Shown here piece by piece: positions 9,071 through 17,549 of a DNA stretch of 64,000 bases. Every line of letters starts with the position of its first letter. Positions within the stretch are counted from its first letter, which is position 1. Both the position numbers and the translations under genes were made by a program. The notes beneath the pieces were generated by a model. The model did no database searches. It had not been told where the DNA came from and was given only the letters and a program-made list of their open reading frames with translations. The DNA comes from Pseudophaeobacter sp. EL27 (GTDB taxonomy: Bacteria > Pseudomonadota > Alphaproteobacteria > Rhodobacterales > Rhodobacteraceae), in NCBI RefSeq assembly GCF_900313025.1, contig NZ_OMPQ01000008.1, positions 330,482 through 394,481 on the forward strand. Direction: 5' to 3'.

Positions 9071-9210
9071 CTATGCGCAGAGAGGAACCTTTGCAAAGTC
9101 CGCCTTTCGGCCTGGGGACACAGACCTCGCCCGCTGCGGTGCCGCGTGAAAAGCGGTTGTTGATGCGAGGTGCAGCGATTTTCTAGGCTTGGACGGCAGG
9201 ACTGCGGACT
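9071..9210 (+). repeat. Dispersed repeat, copy with palindromic core CTTTGCAAAG
   Basis: The sequence CTATGCGCAGAGAGGAACCT continuing into CTTTGCAAAG (9089-9098) aligns along ~140 bp with 29261-29401, including the CGCCTTTCGGCCT and GCGGTGCCGCGTGAAAAGCGG blocks. The core recurs at 12541, 23094, 25978, 27819 (one mismatch) and 29280. The reverse strand gives short false open frames. Confidence 0.75.
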
Positions 9211-9268
9211 TTTCTGCCGTTCGTCTTCTTGCTAGTTTTGGACAAAGACTGACATTTAAAGAGATGCT

Positions 9269-9493
9269 ATGTACAATAAAATTGAACTCGGAGCGGCTAT
9301 TCAAAAACTCCTCTCGCATAAGATGTCGGAGGAAGACGAGAGCATTCATATCTCTGAAATGTCGGACAAAATCTTAGACCCTGAGTGGATGGACTACATT
9401 TTCCAAACTGACGAGTATTGCGACCATGAGGGTAATCTTGACGTCGAACGCGTCTGCGACAAGATACTCTCGTACAAACCAATTATGCTCTAA
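9269..9493 (+). CDS. Small acidic protein of unknown function (74 aa)
   Basis: A 74-residue acidic, soluble protein rich in Asp, Glu, Ile and Met, with no membrane segment or recognisable motif. AAAGAG lies 7 nt before the ATG at 9269, a reasonable ribosome site, and the composition looks more protein-like than neighbouring short frames. It stands alone between a dispersed repeat and the ECF41 operon. I do not recognise it. Confidence 0.45.
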   Translation: MYNKIELGAAIQKLLSHKMSEEDESIHISEMSDKILDPEWMDYIFQTDEYCDHEGNLDVERVCDKILSYKPIML

Positions 9494-9637
9494 TAAATCG
9501 ATGCTGCTTTGGGCTCGAAGCCGCCGTTCTCTGCACTAGCTCACCAAATCGGTACTGAGGCAGGAGGTCAAGGTCGGCTGAGCGAACGAAGTGACAGTTC
9601 CATGTAAGTACGCCAAGGTTTGTTTTTTGCCCGAGTT

Positions 9638-9664
9638 CGTCACAAACTCGGCTTGCAGATCGTC
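9638..9664 (+). promoter_or_regulatory. Predicted ECF41-type promoter of the membrane protein-CMD-sigma operon
   Basis: CGTCACA (9638-9644), then exactly 16 bases, then CGTC (9661-9664). The motif known for ECF41 sigma factors is TGTCACA-N16-CGTC, so six of seven bases of the -35 element and all of the -10 element match with the right spacing. It lies 32 bp before the first ATG (9696) of an operon that encodes an ECF41-like sigma factor, implying autoregulation. Confidence 0.7.
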
Positions 9665-9695
9665 ATATCCCTGAACACTTACAGTCGGAGATGAT

Positions 9696-10082
9696 ATGCG
9701 AAAAACCGTTTTGATAGCTGTTGGAGGGCTTTCCCTTGTTACAGCTGCCTACATTTGGACCGCCACAAATCACTGGTACGACAGCATACCCGGTGTATCA
9801 CTGACCGGTCCTCTCAATTTTCACTTTGCCAAGGACGTCGCGCTTGCCTACCTGGCCAGTGGTGCGGCGCTGGTTTGGGCGGGTGTAAAACATGACAGGT
9901 CAGCAGGCCTATGTGGCGCGTTATGGCTTGTGTTTCATGCAGTCTTTCACATCTGGATCTGGATACATCGCGGCAGCCCCATGGACGTCGTCGCCCTAAC
10001 AAATCTGACCGGCATTCAGCTACCTGCCTTTCTGGCGATGTGGGCGGCCATCAGCGTTCCAACTGAGAGGGTAACAGCATGA
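9696..10082 (+). CDS. Small polytopic membrane protein in the ECF41 operon
   Basis: A 128-residue protein with about four hydrophobic helices (residues 5-22, 45-63, 70-92 and 103-120) and several His and Trp residues (VFHAVFHIWIWIHRG), suggesting a small integral membrane protein. ATG 9696 is used because GGAG lies 5 nt upstream; an ATG at 9691 would be too close. Its stop overlaps the next start (ATGA at 10079), so translation is coupled to the CMD-family gene. It is the first gene after the predicted ECF41 promoter. Its function is unknown; a role in redox or membrane stress is speculation from the operon. Confidence 0.75.
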   Translation: MRKTVLIAVGGLSLVTAAYIWTATNHWYDSIPGVSLTGPLNFHFAKDVALAYLASGAALVWAGVKHDRSAGLCGALWLVFHAVFHIWIWIHRGSPMDVVALTNLTGIQLPAFLAMWAAISVPTERVTA

Positions 10083-10621
10083 TACGCGCGTTGTTAAAAA
10101 TAGGCGCCCAGCGGTTCGCGCAACGCTACAACTATGATACGGGTTTCATGTCGCATATTGTTGACACCTCTACGGCAGCGGGTCTGCGACTATCCACCCT
10201 GTCGCTCTACAGTCAGTTTCGCGGCCCAAAACAGGCCCGTGACGTCTGGGCCGGGGCGATGCTTGGATCGACGCAAGAAGGGGACTGTGGACCATGCGTG
10301 CAGTTGATCGTTGATATGGCGCTTGAAGCGCATGTCCCGGCAAAGCAGGTTGCCCTGTGCCTTGAAGGGAACGCCCATGGGGCAGGTGACGTAGGCCTTG
10401 GGTATAGGTTTGCGCAGGCCGCCATCGCCGATACGCCTGACCTGGCCGATCTGCGGGACGCGATTGAAACACGTTTTGGTGCAACCGCTCTGATTGCAGC
10501 TTCATTCGCAGCCTCTAGTGGGCGCATTTATCCGGTATTGAAACGCGGACTGGGGCATGGGCAAACCTGCCAAAGTGTTCAGATTGACAGCACGACAATA
10601 CAGGTCCGGCAGCAGACATGA
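10079..10621 (+). CDS. Carboxymuconolactone decarboxylase / AhpD-like protein
   Basis: A 180-residue helical protein with the EGDCGPC motif (Cys70, Cys73), the redox-active pair of AhpD-like carboxymuconolactone decarboxylase family members. These usually act as alkylhydroperoxidase-type reductants rather than true decarboxylases. It overlaps both neighbours by 4 bp (ATGA at 10079 and at 10618), so the three genes are translationally coupled. CMD-family proteins are among the typical genomic partners of ECF41 sigma factors, which supports the assignment. The substrate is unknown. Confidence 0.75.
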   Translation: MIRALLKIGAQRFAQRYNYDTGFMSHIVDTSTAAGLRLSTLSLYSQFRGPKQARDVWAGAMLGSTQEGDCGPCVQLIVDMALEAHVPAKQVALCLEGNAHGAGDVGLGYRFAQAAIADTPDLADLRDAIETRFGATALIAASFAASSGRIYPVLKRGLGHGQTCQSVQIDSTTIQVRQQT

Positions 10622-11493
10622 ACATGGCCACAGACATATTTGAATTCGAGCGCTCAAAACTGATTTCCCTGTGCTATCGTATGATTGGCGAGCGCGCAGG
10701 CGCGGAGGACGCCGTGCAGGACACCTGGCTGAAATGGGCGGCAGCAGATACCAGCCAAATTGAAAACCCCTCAGCCTGGCTGCGTCGCGTCGCGACAAAT
10801 ATAGCCATCGACACATTGCGGTCTGCGCATCGCAAGCGCGAGGTCTATGTGGGCCCCTGGCTTCCTGAACCTCTTATTCAAATGGAGGTTCAGGAGCCAA
10901 ACCATCAGTTTGAACTGGCGCAGGAATGTGAACTGGCCTTGCTCTGGGCCATGGAGCGCCTTACCGAGCGCGAGCGCGCAGCCTTCATTCTCAGAGAGGC
11001 CTTTGATGCCAGTTACTCTGAAATTGCGAACACGCTTGGCACAAGCGAGGCCGCCTGTCGCCAGCTGGTCAGCAGGTCCCAGAAGAAACTACAAAACTCT
11101 GGCCCCCGGTTCGATGCCACGCCAGAGGATGTTGCCGATTTGAGCCAGCGCTTTTTTATGGCGGTTATGTCGGAAGACTTTGATCAGGCGCTGTCGCTTC
11201 TTACCCCCAATTCTGTTGCGCTGTCAGATGGTGGGGCCAAGAGAAGAGCTGCGCGGCGCCCATTGGTGGGTGGCAGCGAAATCATACAGGTATTCCGTGC
11301 GCTGTATGAAAAGGCGAAGGCAGAACAGGGGTGGACGACCCAGTTGTCTATGGTGAATGCCAAGCCCGCTTTCCTGCGCAGACAGTTCGGCGTTTTGGAT
11401 TCCATCACTACGCTTGCCCCGGACCAAAACGGCAAAATTGCATGGCTCTATATCATGAGAAACCCTGACAAACTGGGACAGGGAGCCCCATAG
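10618..11493 (+). CDS. ECF41-family RNA polymerase sigma factor with SnoaL-like C-terminal extension
   Basis: The 291-residue protein has region sigma2 at about residues 8-75 (MIGERAGAEDAVQDTWLKW), a WLPEP motif at 81-85, region sigma4 at about 100-155 (FDASYSEIANTLGTSEAACR) and an extra C-terminal domain. The last domain contains a DGG motif (204-206) and NPDKL near the end (282-286), both hallmarks of ECF41 proteins, whose extension regulates activity without a separate anti-sigma factor. It is coupled to the CMD gene by ATGA overlap; a second ATG is two codons downstream. A matching promoter is found upstream of the operon. Confidence 0.88.
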   Translation: MNMATDIFEFERSKLISLCYRMIGERAGAEDAVQDTWLKWAAADTSQIENPSAWLRRVATNIAIDTLRSAHRKREVYVGPWLPEPLIQMEVQEPNHQFELAQECELALLWAMERLTERERAAFILREAFDASYSEIANTLGTSEAACRQLVSRSQKKLQNSGPRFDATPEDVADLSQRFFMAVMSEDFDQALSLLTPNSVALSDGGAKRRAARRPLVGGSEIIQVFRALYEKAKAEQGWTTQLSMVNAKPAFLRRQFGVLDSITTLAPDQNGKIAWLYIMRNPDKLGQGAP

Positions 11494-11533
11494 GCACCCC
11501 GTCAAAGGCAAATGTTTACAAGTGCTCTAATCG

Positions 11534-12241
11534 ATGGATTTCACAGATATGAAAGCGATAACCGTGCTGCCCAAAGGACAATTTGATATCGGAGACATGC
11601 CAAGATTTGGCCTGTCCCAATTTGCAGACCGGTTTCCTGCCCAAACGCAGTGTCCGCAGCTTCAGGTTTCAGGGGACATGCGGCAGGAAATCACCATAGG
11701 GCCTGAGTTGTCAGAACTGCCCCAGACACAAGTTGTTGCCGATTTTCATTGCGTTACAACATGGAGCTCCCTGAACTTGAAATGGGAAGGGGTTCTATTC
11801 AAGGACGTTTTTGAACATTTCGTTCAGCCGCTTGGGATGCCAGACAAACAGGCGCGGTTTGTCATCCTCAGAGGACAAGACGGGGACAAAACCAGTCTGC
11901 CACTGGACGATCTGCTGAAAAGTAATGTGATCTTAGCCACCAGATTGAATGATGAACCCCTTTCAATGGCGCATGGCGCGCCCTTGCGCCTGGTTGCGCC
12001 GGATCACTATGGATACAAGAGTATCAAGTATTTGAACCGGATGTCCCTGCATGTTGAGAACCCCGGCTACAGGCCTTCTGGGTTCCGCTTTATGGAGCAC
12101 CCCCGCGCGCGGGTTTCTTTTGAAGAACGGGGACAGTTCTTCCCGGGTTGGTTCTTGCGCTACTCCTATAGGCCGTTGATCAAGCCGACCGCCAAGTTGT
12201 TTGCGAATGCGGCTGAGCTTCACTCTGGAAAAAACAGGTGA
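11534..12241 (+). CDS. Molybdopterin-dependent oxidoreductase (sulfite oxidase-like fold)
   Basis: A 235-residue protein of the oxidoreductase molybdopterin-binding family. The segment DFHCVTTWSSLNLKWEGVLF places a conserved Cys where the Moco cysteine ligand sits, and APLRLVAPDHYGYKSIKYLN matches the later family core. There is no N-terminal Tat signal, so it is probably cytoplasmic. It follows the ECF41 gene by 40 bp in the same direction and may belong to the operon. The start is uncertain: ATG 11534 and ATG 11549 both lack a good ribosome site. The substrate is not predictable. Confidence 0.75.
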   Translation: MDFTDMKAITVLPKGQFDIGDMPRFGLSQFADRFPAQTQCPQLQVSGDMRQEITIGPELSELPQTQVVADFHCVTTWSSLNLKWEGVLFKDVFEHFVQPLGMPDKQARFVILRGQDGDKTSLPLDDLLKSNVILATRLNDEPLSMAHGAPLRLVAPDHYGYKSIKYLNRMSLHVENPGYRPSGFRFMEHPRARVSFEERGQFFPGWFLRYSYRPLIKPTAKLFANAAELHSGKNR

Positions 12242-12330
12242 ACCGTAGTCGTGTTCTCCAGACCATTGCTACTTTTACTTACACAGGGTCCAGCTGGGGG
12301 CGTAGTTTTTATTGGCACTCAGCACTTCGG

Positions 12331-12580
12331 TCTCATTGCCGACATTGAGAGCAAGAAGCCGCGTTTGACCGCTTGAATGTCCGGTTCTGGGAAGTCGAGG
12401 CGCGATATGTGCATGTGCGGCAACGAGAGCCAACCTCGCTTCACATCGGTCACTTTGGGCTGACAGCAGTCATCCGCAACCTGGACGGATCGGCGCCAGC
12501 CGCGTAGCCCCTGCTACGTCGGCTATGCGCAGTAAGCGAGCTTTGCAAAGTGTGGCCCACTTCCCGACAGCGGACCTTCG
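12331..12580 (+). repeat. Dispersed repeat, composite copy (long module plus palindromic core)
   Basis: Bases 12331-12480 align collinearly, at roughly 80% by eye, with 31231-31380, including GCTTGAATGTCCG and GGGAAGTCGAGGCG. The block CACTTTGGGCTGACAGCAGT is shared with ~25889. The core CTTTGCAAAG is at 12541-12550, ~70 bp after TTTGGGCTG. The stretch 12242-12750 contains no gene. Confidence 0.75.
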
Positions 12581-12750
12581 TGCTCTGCGCGGCGAATTCG
12601 GGCTTGGAGCCCAATTTGTCTGATACCGCACTGAGTATGAACGACCGCTTCGGAATGCTTGATTCAATGTGTTGCGGACGGCAGCTCAATGGCGGGCGCG
12701 GATTCGACAATGAAACCTTTTCATCCCGCCTTTGCTTAGGCACGTAAAAA

Positions 12751-13296
12751 TTAGCGCGTATAGACTGCGGTTAGCTCCGCCGTCGCGATGGTGTTGGCAC
12801 CTGTCATGAAGCCAACAAGCGCAGCACTGGCGTTTTCATCTAGGCCGAGCGTCTTGACGCCCAATGCATGCACCTTGAACTGGTAGCGGTGAACTTCTCC
12901 AGCCGGGGGGCACGCACCGCCATAACCGGGCACACCAAAATCTGTGGAGATTTGAATCGTGCTTTCGGGCATGTCACCATCTGCGGAACCGGCACCTTGG
13001 GCCAGCGAGTTTATATTGGCAGGGATATTAAAAGCCACCCAATGCCACCAACCAGATCCTGTTGGCGCGTCTGGGTCATAAACCGTTAACGCCAGACTCT
13101 TGGTGCCTTCTGGAACACCGCTCCACTCGAGAGCAGGAGAAACGTTGCCTCCTTCACACCCGAACCCATTCAGGATGAATTGATTGTCCAACTCCTGCCC
13201 CTCGGCAATGTCGGGACTCGTCAGAACGAACCCACCTTCGGCCAATGCAGATGTTGAAAGTGTGGCACAAAGGCCTGCTGTTACTAGGAACTTCAT
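12751..13296 (-). CDS. Exported YbhB/YbcL-family (PEBP-like) protein
   Basis: The 181-residue protein begins with a cleavable signal peptide (MKFLVTAGLCATLSTSALA, likely cut before Glu20), so it is periplasmic. The PEBP-like fold is shown by VSPALEWSGVPEGTKSLAL, VYDPDAPTGSGWWHWVAFNI and a late PPAGEVHRYQFKVHAL segment, the usual YbhB signatures. GGAG precedes the ATG. Bacterial members are often called Raf kinase inhibitor-like but their role is unknown. It lies between the ECF41 operon and the itaconate-type cluster, with no clear link to either. Confidence 0.88.
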   Translation of the reverse strand: MKFLVTAGLCATLSTSALAEGGFVLTSPDIAEGQELDNQFILNGFGCEGGNVSPALEWSGVPEGTKSLALTVYDPDAPTGSGWWHWVAFNIPANINSLAQGAGSADGDMPESTIQISTDFGVPGYGGACPPAGEVHRYQFKVHALGVKTLGLDENASAALVGFMTGANTIATAELTAVYTR

Positions 13297-13354
13297 ATTT
13301 GATCTCCGTTAGAAGTGTTGATCGGCCGGATTGGCCATTTGAGTGGCAAGAAAA

Positions 13355-13371
13355 GACGCGTTTCACGCGTC
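13355..13371 (-). terminator. Intrinsic terminator of the itaconate-type operon
   Basis: GACGCGT-TTC-ACGCGTC forms a perfect 7-bp stem. On the minus strand it is followed by TTTTCTT. It lies 66 bp past the stop of the last gene (13437) in the operon direction. Confidence 0.6.
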
Positions 13372-13436
13372 AGGTCTTGTGCTCGGCGGGTAGGTCATGA
13401 CCCGGACTTCTGGCAGGCGATTGAGTTTGAGGTCGC

Positions 13437-14264
13437 TCATGGTCGGTGACCTTGAAGGGCGACAAGGGTGCCCTGAGCCCGATCCAGCACAGGTTTATCC
13501 ACCATTTTTCCGCGAAACAGGAAGCTTCCCTTCTGCTCTTCGGAAGCCAAGACAACGGCCTGCGCCCACTCCACTTCCGCCTCACTTGGGGCAAACGCAG
13601 CATGGACAACTGATGTTTGGCGCGGGTGTATGCACATCATGCCCCCCATGCCTGATGCACATGCGTGCTCTGTTGCGTTTTGAAGTCCGGTCGTGTCGTC
13701 CAAATTTGTGAACACGCCATCGATTGGTGGTGGCAGATCGCCCAGACGTGAGTTTGTCACCAACATAAAACGCGCTGCGTCCAAGGCCGTTTGCCCGCCG
13801 GGATGGTCCATTTCCAGACCAAGATCCAGAGATAGGTCAATCGTTCCCAAAAGAAGTCGGCCAAGGTCCGATAGGCTCACGATTTCTCTAAGATCAACAA
13901 GGCCTCGCACGGTTTCGATCAGGGGCCAGACTGGGTTTTCCAGTTTCTGGACAACTTTTGAACAACTCTCCGCATCCGCCTTGGGGAGTATTACGCCAGA
14001 CAAGCTTGGATGGTTGGCTAAGGCTAAATCCGCTTCGAAAAATGTGCTCTCAATGCCATTAATCCGCACAAGAACTTTCTCAACCGTCACTTGATCAAGG
14101 AATTTTTTGGCGTGATGGCGCGCCTTCATCTTGGCCTCGGGCGCAACTGCATCTTCAAGATCAATGATAATTGCATGCGCACCGGATGCTGCCGCTTTTC
14201 CAAAACGCTCAGGGCGGTCGCCGGGAACAAATAGAAAACTGCGGGCAGATGTTAGATCAGTCAT
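13437..14264 (-). CDS. ccl: CoA ester lyase, probable (S)-citramalyl-CoA lyase (HpcH/HpaI fold)
   Basis: A 275-residue member of the citrate lyase beta / HpcH-HpaI family. It has SFLFVPGDRPERFGKAAASG at the N-terminus, the metal-binding region AIIIDLEDAVAPEAK, and a conserved Glu in WPLIETVRG. In an itaconate pathway it would split citramalyl-CoA into acetyl-CoA and pyruvate. It is the last of four minus-strand genes; its start overlaps or abuts the CoA-transferase stop at 14264. The set hydratase, acyl-CoA dehydrogenase, CoA-transferase and lyase, with a divergent LysR, mirrors the itaconate cluster of Pseudomonas. Malyl-CoA or another 3-hydroxyacyl-CoA substrate remains possible. Confidence 0.72.
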   Translation of the reverse strand: MTDLTSARSFLFVPGDRPERFGKAAASGAHAIIIDLEDAVAPEAKMKARHHAKKFLDQVTVEKVLVRINGIESTFFEADLALANHPSLSGVILPKADAESCSKVVQKLENPVWPLIETVRGLVDLREIVSLSDLGRLLLGTIDLSLDLGLEMDHPGGQTALDAARFMLVTNSRLGDLPPPIDGVFTNLDDTTGLQNATEHACASGMGGMMCIHPRQTSVVHAAFAPSEAEVEWAQAVVLASEEQKGSFLFRGKMVDKPVLDRAQGTLVALQGHRP

Positions 14265-15439
14265 CAGATGACCTTTTCTTCAAGTAGTTTAGCAATGTCT
14301 TCTTTGGAGTATCCGATCTCGGCCAGTAGCGCGGACGAGTGCTCTCCCAGCGCGGGCACAGCATCCATGCGTGGTTCGGTCCCAATTCCCCCCGGAGGCA
14401 GAAGTGCCGGAACACGCCCGGCTGGAGTGTCAATTTCGCGCCAACGATTGCGGGCTTCGAACTGGACGTGGTTCCAGACGTCTGCCATCTCATTCATATT
14501 CGCATTGGCGATGCCCGCGCGATCCAGCCGCGCGATGACATTCTCGGTGGTCAAATCTGAAAAACTACCGGTGATAATCTCCGTCAGCACCACTTTGTTC
14601 TTGGCACGCAGGCTGTTTGACGAAAACTGCGGGTCGGCGGTCAGCTGTGGCTCTTCAAGCACAACATCGCAAAACGCTTTCCATTCGCGTTCGTTTTGCA
14701 GACCAAGAATAACCGTGCGCCCGTCACCAACGGTAAATGGCCCATAGGGAAAGATCGTTGCATGGCTGGCACCAGCACGTACCGGTGGCTCGGCACCTTC
14801 GTAGGAATAGTAGAGCGGGTAACCCATCCACTCGGTCATCGAATCAAGCATCGACAGGTCGACCTGACAGCCTTTGCCTGTTTGTCCGCGTTGCATAAGG
14901 GCCGCAAGAATATTGGTATAGGCATACATTCCCGCAGCAATGTCTGCGATCGAGATCCCTGCTTTGCTTGGGCTGTCCGGGGTGCCCGTCGTTGTAAGAA
15001 AACCCGCTTCTGACTGTATCAGAAGGTCATAGGCTTTGCGTTTCTCATCAGGGCCGCCCGTTCCATATCCGGAAATATTGCAAACGATAACACTGGGGTT
15101 TTCTTTCGACAGTTCTTCATACCCCAAGCCAAGCCGCGCGGCGGCCCCGGGTGCGAGGTTTTGCACAACGACGTCGGCCTCTGCTGCCAGCTTTTTCAAG
15201 ATCGTAGCACCTTCAGCGTGTTTGACGTCCAGCGTCAGGCTTTCCTTGGAACGGTTGGTCCAGACGAAATGCGACGCCATCCCATTGACGCGGCTGTCAT
15301 AATCCCGAGCAAAATCCCCAACACCGGGACGTTCGATTTTGATAACCCGCGCCCCCAGGTCCGCCAGTTGCCGCGTGGCAAAAGGCGCTGCAATCGCGTG
15401 TTCAAGGCTAACAACAGTAATTCCTTTAAGTGGCAGCAT
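14264..15439 (-). CDS. ict: CaiB/BaiF family CoA-transferase, probable itaconate CoA-transferase
   Basis: A 391-residue class III CoA-transferase. The N-terminus LEHAIAAPFATRQLADLGAR and the segment VWTNRSKESLTLDVK are family hallmarks, and the catalytic aspartate lies in RKAYDLLIQSEAGFL. It would load CoA from succinyl-CoA onto a dicarboxylate such as itaconate or mesaconate. It overlaps the acyl-CoA dehydrogenase stop by one base at 15439 and the lyase start at 14264, so the operon is tightly packed. Substrate assignment comes from the gene set, not from residues, and mesaconate or citramalate transferases look alike at this level. Confidence 0.72.
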   Translation of the reverse strand: MLPLKGITVVSLEHAIAAPFATRQLADLGARVIKIERPGVGDFARDYDSRVNGMASHFVWTNRSKESLTLDVKHAEGATILKKLAAEADVVVQNLAPGAAARLGLGYEELSKENPSVIVCNISGYGTGGPDEKRKAYDLLIQSEAGFLTTTGTPDSPSKAGISIADIAAGMYAYTNILAALMQRGQTGKGCQVDLSMLDSMTEWMGYPLYYSYEGAEPPVRAGASHATIFPYGPFTVGDGRTVILGLQNEREWKAFCDVVLEEPQLTADPQFSSNSLRAKNKVVLTEIITGSFSDLTTENVIARLDRAGIANANMNEMADVWNHVQFEARNRWREIDTPAGRVPALLPPGGIGTEPRMDAVPALGEHSSALLAEIGYSKEDIAKLLEEKVI

Positions 15440-16590
15440 CAGAAAGACCTCGGCAGGCCGAGAACATGCTCAGCGACATAAGACAGGATGAGATTGGTTG
15501 AGATCGGCGCGACCTGATAAAGTCGCGTTTCGCGGAACTTTCGCTCGACGTCGTATTCGTCAGCGAATCCATATCCGCCATGAAACTGTAGGCACGCATT
15601 CGCCGCCTCCCAACTGGCCTTGGCGGCAAGATATTTCGCCATATTGGCTTCGGTGCCGCATGCTTGGCCCGCGTCGAAAAGCGCACACGCTTTGAACCGC
15701 ATCAGGTTCGCGGCCTCCAATTCGATCTTGGCCTCGGCGATCGGGAACTGGACGCCTTGGTTTTGGCCAATGGGCCGTCCAAAGACTTCGCGTTCTTTGA
15801 CGTAATTGGTCACCTTATCGATGAACCAATAGCCGTCACCAATACACTCCGCCGCAATCAACGTGCGCTCGGCATTGAGGCCATCCAGAATGTAGTGAAA
15901 GCCCATCCCCTCTTCACCGATCAGATTTTCGGTGGGAATTTCAAGATTGTCGAAGAACAGCTCGTTGGTCTCGTGATTGACCATGTTAGGAATGGGTTTA
16001 ACCTCCAGCCCGTTGCCGATGGCATCCTTCAGATCCACAATGAAAATGGACATCCCAAGCGACTTTTTCTTGACCTGATCCAATGGCGTGGTCCGAGCCA
16101 ACAGGATCATCAGATCGGAATGCTGCACACGGCTGATCCAGACCTTTTGGCCGTTAACCACATAGTGATACCCTTTGCGCACCGCTGTGGTCTTGATCTT
16201 GGTGGTGTCAGTTCCGGTTGTGGGTTCAGTGACTGCCATGGATTGCAGGCGCAGTTCGCCGCTTGAAATACGGGGTAGATAGCGTTGCTTCTGTTCCTCA
16301 GAACCGTGGCGCAGCAAAGTGCCCATATTATACATCTGGCCGTGGCAGGCACCGGAATTGCCACCCGCCCGGTTGATTTCTTCCATGATGATGCTGGCCT
16401 CGGTGAGGCCAAGCCCCGAGCCGCCGTAATCTTCCGGGATCATGGCCGCGAGCCAGCCCGCTTCGGTCAAAGCGTCGACAAATTCCTCCGGGTAGCCACG
16501 CTTTTCATCAATCTTGCGGTGGTATTCGGGCGGGTAGGTTGCGCATAGCGCTTGAACGGCATCACGGATATCTTGGTGATCAAAATCCAC
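15439..16590 (-). CDS. Acyl-CoA dehydrogenase
   Basis: A 383-residue flavoprotein with standard acyl-CoA dehydrogenase segments: an EDYGGSGLGLTEASIIMEEI helix, MAVTEPTTGTDTTKIKTTAV for the flavin-binding loop, and the C-terminal QFHGGYGFADEYDVERKFRE block. Its length is normal. It sits between the hydratase (9-bp gap) and the CoA-transferase (1-bp overlap) genes. Pseudomonas itaconate clusters also carry an extra acyl-CoA dehydrogenase with an unclear role. It may act on methylsuccinyl-CoA or a related branched acyl-CoA; this is inference. Confidence 0.85.
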   Translation of the reverse strand: MDFDHQDIRDAVQALCATYPPEYHRKIDEKRGYPEEFVDALTEAGWLAAMIPEDYGGSGLGLTEASIIMEEINRAGGNSGACHGQMYNMGTLLRHGSEEQKQRYLPRISSGELRLQSMAVTEPTTGTDTTKIKTTAVRKGYHYVVNGQKVWISRVQHSDLMILLARTTPLDQVKKKSLGMSIFIVDLKDAIGNGLEVKPIPNMVNHETNELFFDNLEIPTENLIGEEGMGFHYILDGLNAERTLIAAECIGDGYWFIDKVTNYVKEREVFGRPIGQNQGVQFPIAEAKIELEAANLMRFKACALFDAGQACGTEANMAKYLAAKASWEAANACLQFHGGYGFADEYDVERKFRETRLYQVAPISTNLILSYVAEHVLGLPRSF

Positions 16591-16599
16591 AGCTTGTCC

Positions 16600-17448
16600 T
16601 CACTCGATGATTGCTTTGGCGTTCATTGCCAATGTACCGTCTTTGCGCCGCGCCCAAAGTTGGAACGTTTTTCCATCTTGTTCGGCTGCGCCATGAACTG
16701 AGAATGTTTCATTGTCGAAAACCGTGGACACGGCACGGAATTCAAAACTACGAACGATTGCTTCGGGAGCTTCGCGACGCAACAAATCAAGAAGCAGCGT
16801 GGCAAGCAGCGGCCCATGCACAACAAGGCCCTGATATCCCTCGGACCCAACGCAGAACGGCTGGTCATAATGAATGCGATGGCCATTGAAGGTCAGCGCG
16901 GAATAGCGAAACAGAAGCACTGGGGAGGGATCAATATCGCGCGAGAAATCCCATTGCGCAGGCGCAGGTGGCGGCGTTTGTACGGGCGCGTCTGGGCGGG
17001 GCTCTTCACGATAAACGATGTCATGTTCTTCATCGATGCCGAGCATGTCGCCGTCAAACATTTGATGTCCAACGGTGACAAAAACCAGTTTCCCGGAACG
17101 GCCATCCTTGGTTTTTACAGATTTGATCGTTGAAACCTTTTTTAACTCACTGCCGATTGACAGCGGCGCGAGGAAATTCAGGCGACTTCCGGCCCACATG
17201 CGCCGCGGCAGTGGCACCGGAGGCAGGAAGCCTCCGAGTGCGGCATGGCCATCATACCCGACCTCTGACAGATTGAAGAGTTGAAGGAAATGCATCCAGT
17301 GCCAGAGCGGCGGCAGGGGTGTTCCGTCTGTATAATGCGGATCATCGCGATCCAGCGTTGCTGCAAGAGCGTTTGATGGAAAGGGAGCGATCCGCTCGAC
17401 GTGGGATTCAGATTTGCCGATCCACTTTTCCAATTGCGCAATGTCCAT
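16600..17448 (-). CDS. ich: MaoC-like hydratase, probable itaconyl-CoA / mesaconyl-C4-CoA hydratase
   Basis: A 282-residue double hot-dog protein. The N-terminal half has a conserved LPPLWHWMHFLQLF stretch and the C-terminal half has the R-specific hydratase motif in YSALTFNGHRIHYDQPF, with the catalytic His and Asp. The length fits the HTD2/Meh/Ich group. It is the first gene of the four-gene operon and faces the LysR gene across a 100-bp region. In an itaconate pathway it would hydrate itaconyl-CoA to citramalyl-CoA. A mesaconyl-C4-CoA hydratase, as used in glyoxylate-type pathways, is the main alternative. Confidence 0.7.
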   Translation of the reverse strand: MDIAQLEKWIGKSESHVERIAPFPSNALAATLDRDDPHYTDGTPLPPLWHWMHFLQLFNLSEVGYDGHAALGGFLPPVPLPRRMWAGSRLNFLAPLSIGSELKKVSTIKSVKTKDGRSGKLVFVTVGHQMFDGDMLGIDEEHDIVYREEPRPDAPVQTPPPAPAQWDFSRDIDPSPVLLFRYSALTFNGHRIHYDQPFCVGSEGYQGLVVHGPLLATLLLDLLRREAPEAIVRSFEFRAVSTVFDNETFSVHGAAEQDGKTFQLWARRKDGTLAMNAKAIIE

Positions 17449-17500
17449 CTTCGCCTCGCTTTCGTATCTCTGTGCCCATCTGTGTCAAATTCGTCGTATT

Positions 17501-17519
17501 CTGAAAATTCGCATTTCAG
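17501..17519. promoter_or_regulatory. Perfect inverted repeat, probable LysR operator of the itaconate-type operon
   Basis: CTGAAA-N7-TTTCAG is a perfect dyad with a T-N11-A core, the usual LysR-type box. It lies in the 100-bp gap between the divergent hydratase and LysR genes, 31 bp before the LysR ATG and 53 bp before the operon start. Confidence 0.65.
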
Positions 17520-17549
17520 TAATGCGGCGTTCGTGGTAGGCGAATGCAG

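Larger units (their letters stand above)
8436..9268. other. Gene-free stretch with the att-like repeat and one dispersed repeat
   Basis: No convincing gene is present over 833 bp. The stretch holds the tRNA-Gln 3'-end copy at 8646-8667 and a well-preserved dispersed repeat at 9071-9210. The short open frames here match the repeat in several copies and look non-coding. Confidence 0.6.

Noticed and set aside
9071..9349. Minus-strand frame of 92 residues across a dispersed repeat
   Set aside because: Its C-terminal part (TAFHAAPQRARSVSPGRKAD) is the translation of the repeat and recurs at 29351 in the matching copy. The frame changes freely outside the repeat, so it is not a gene.
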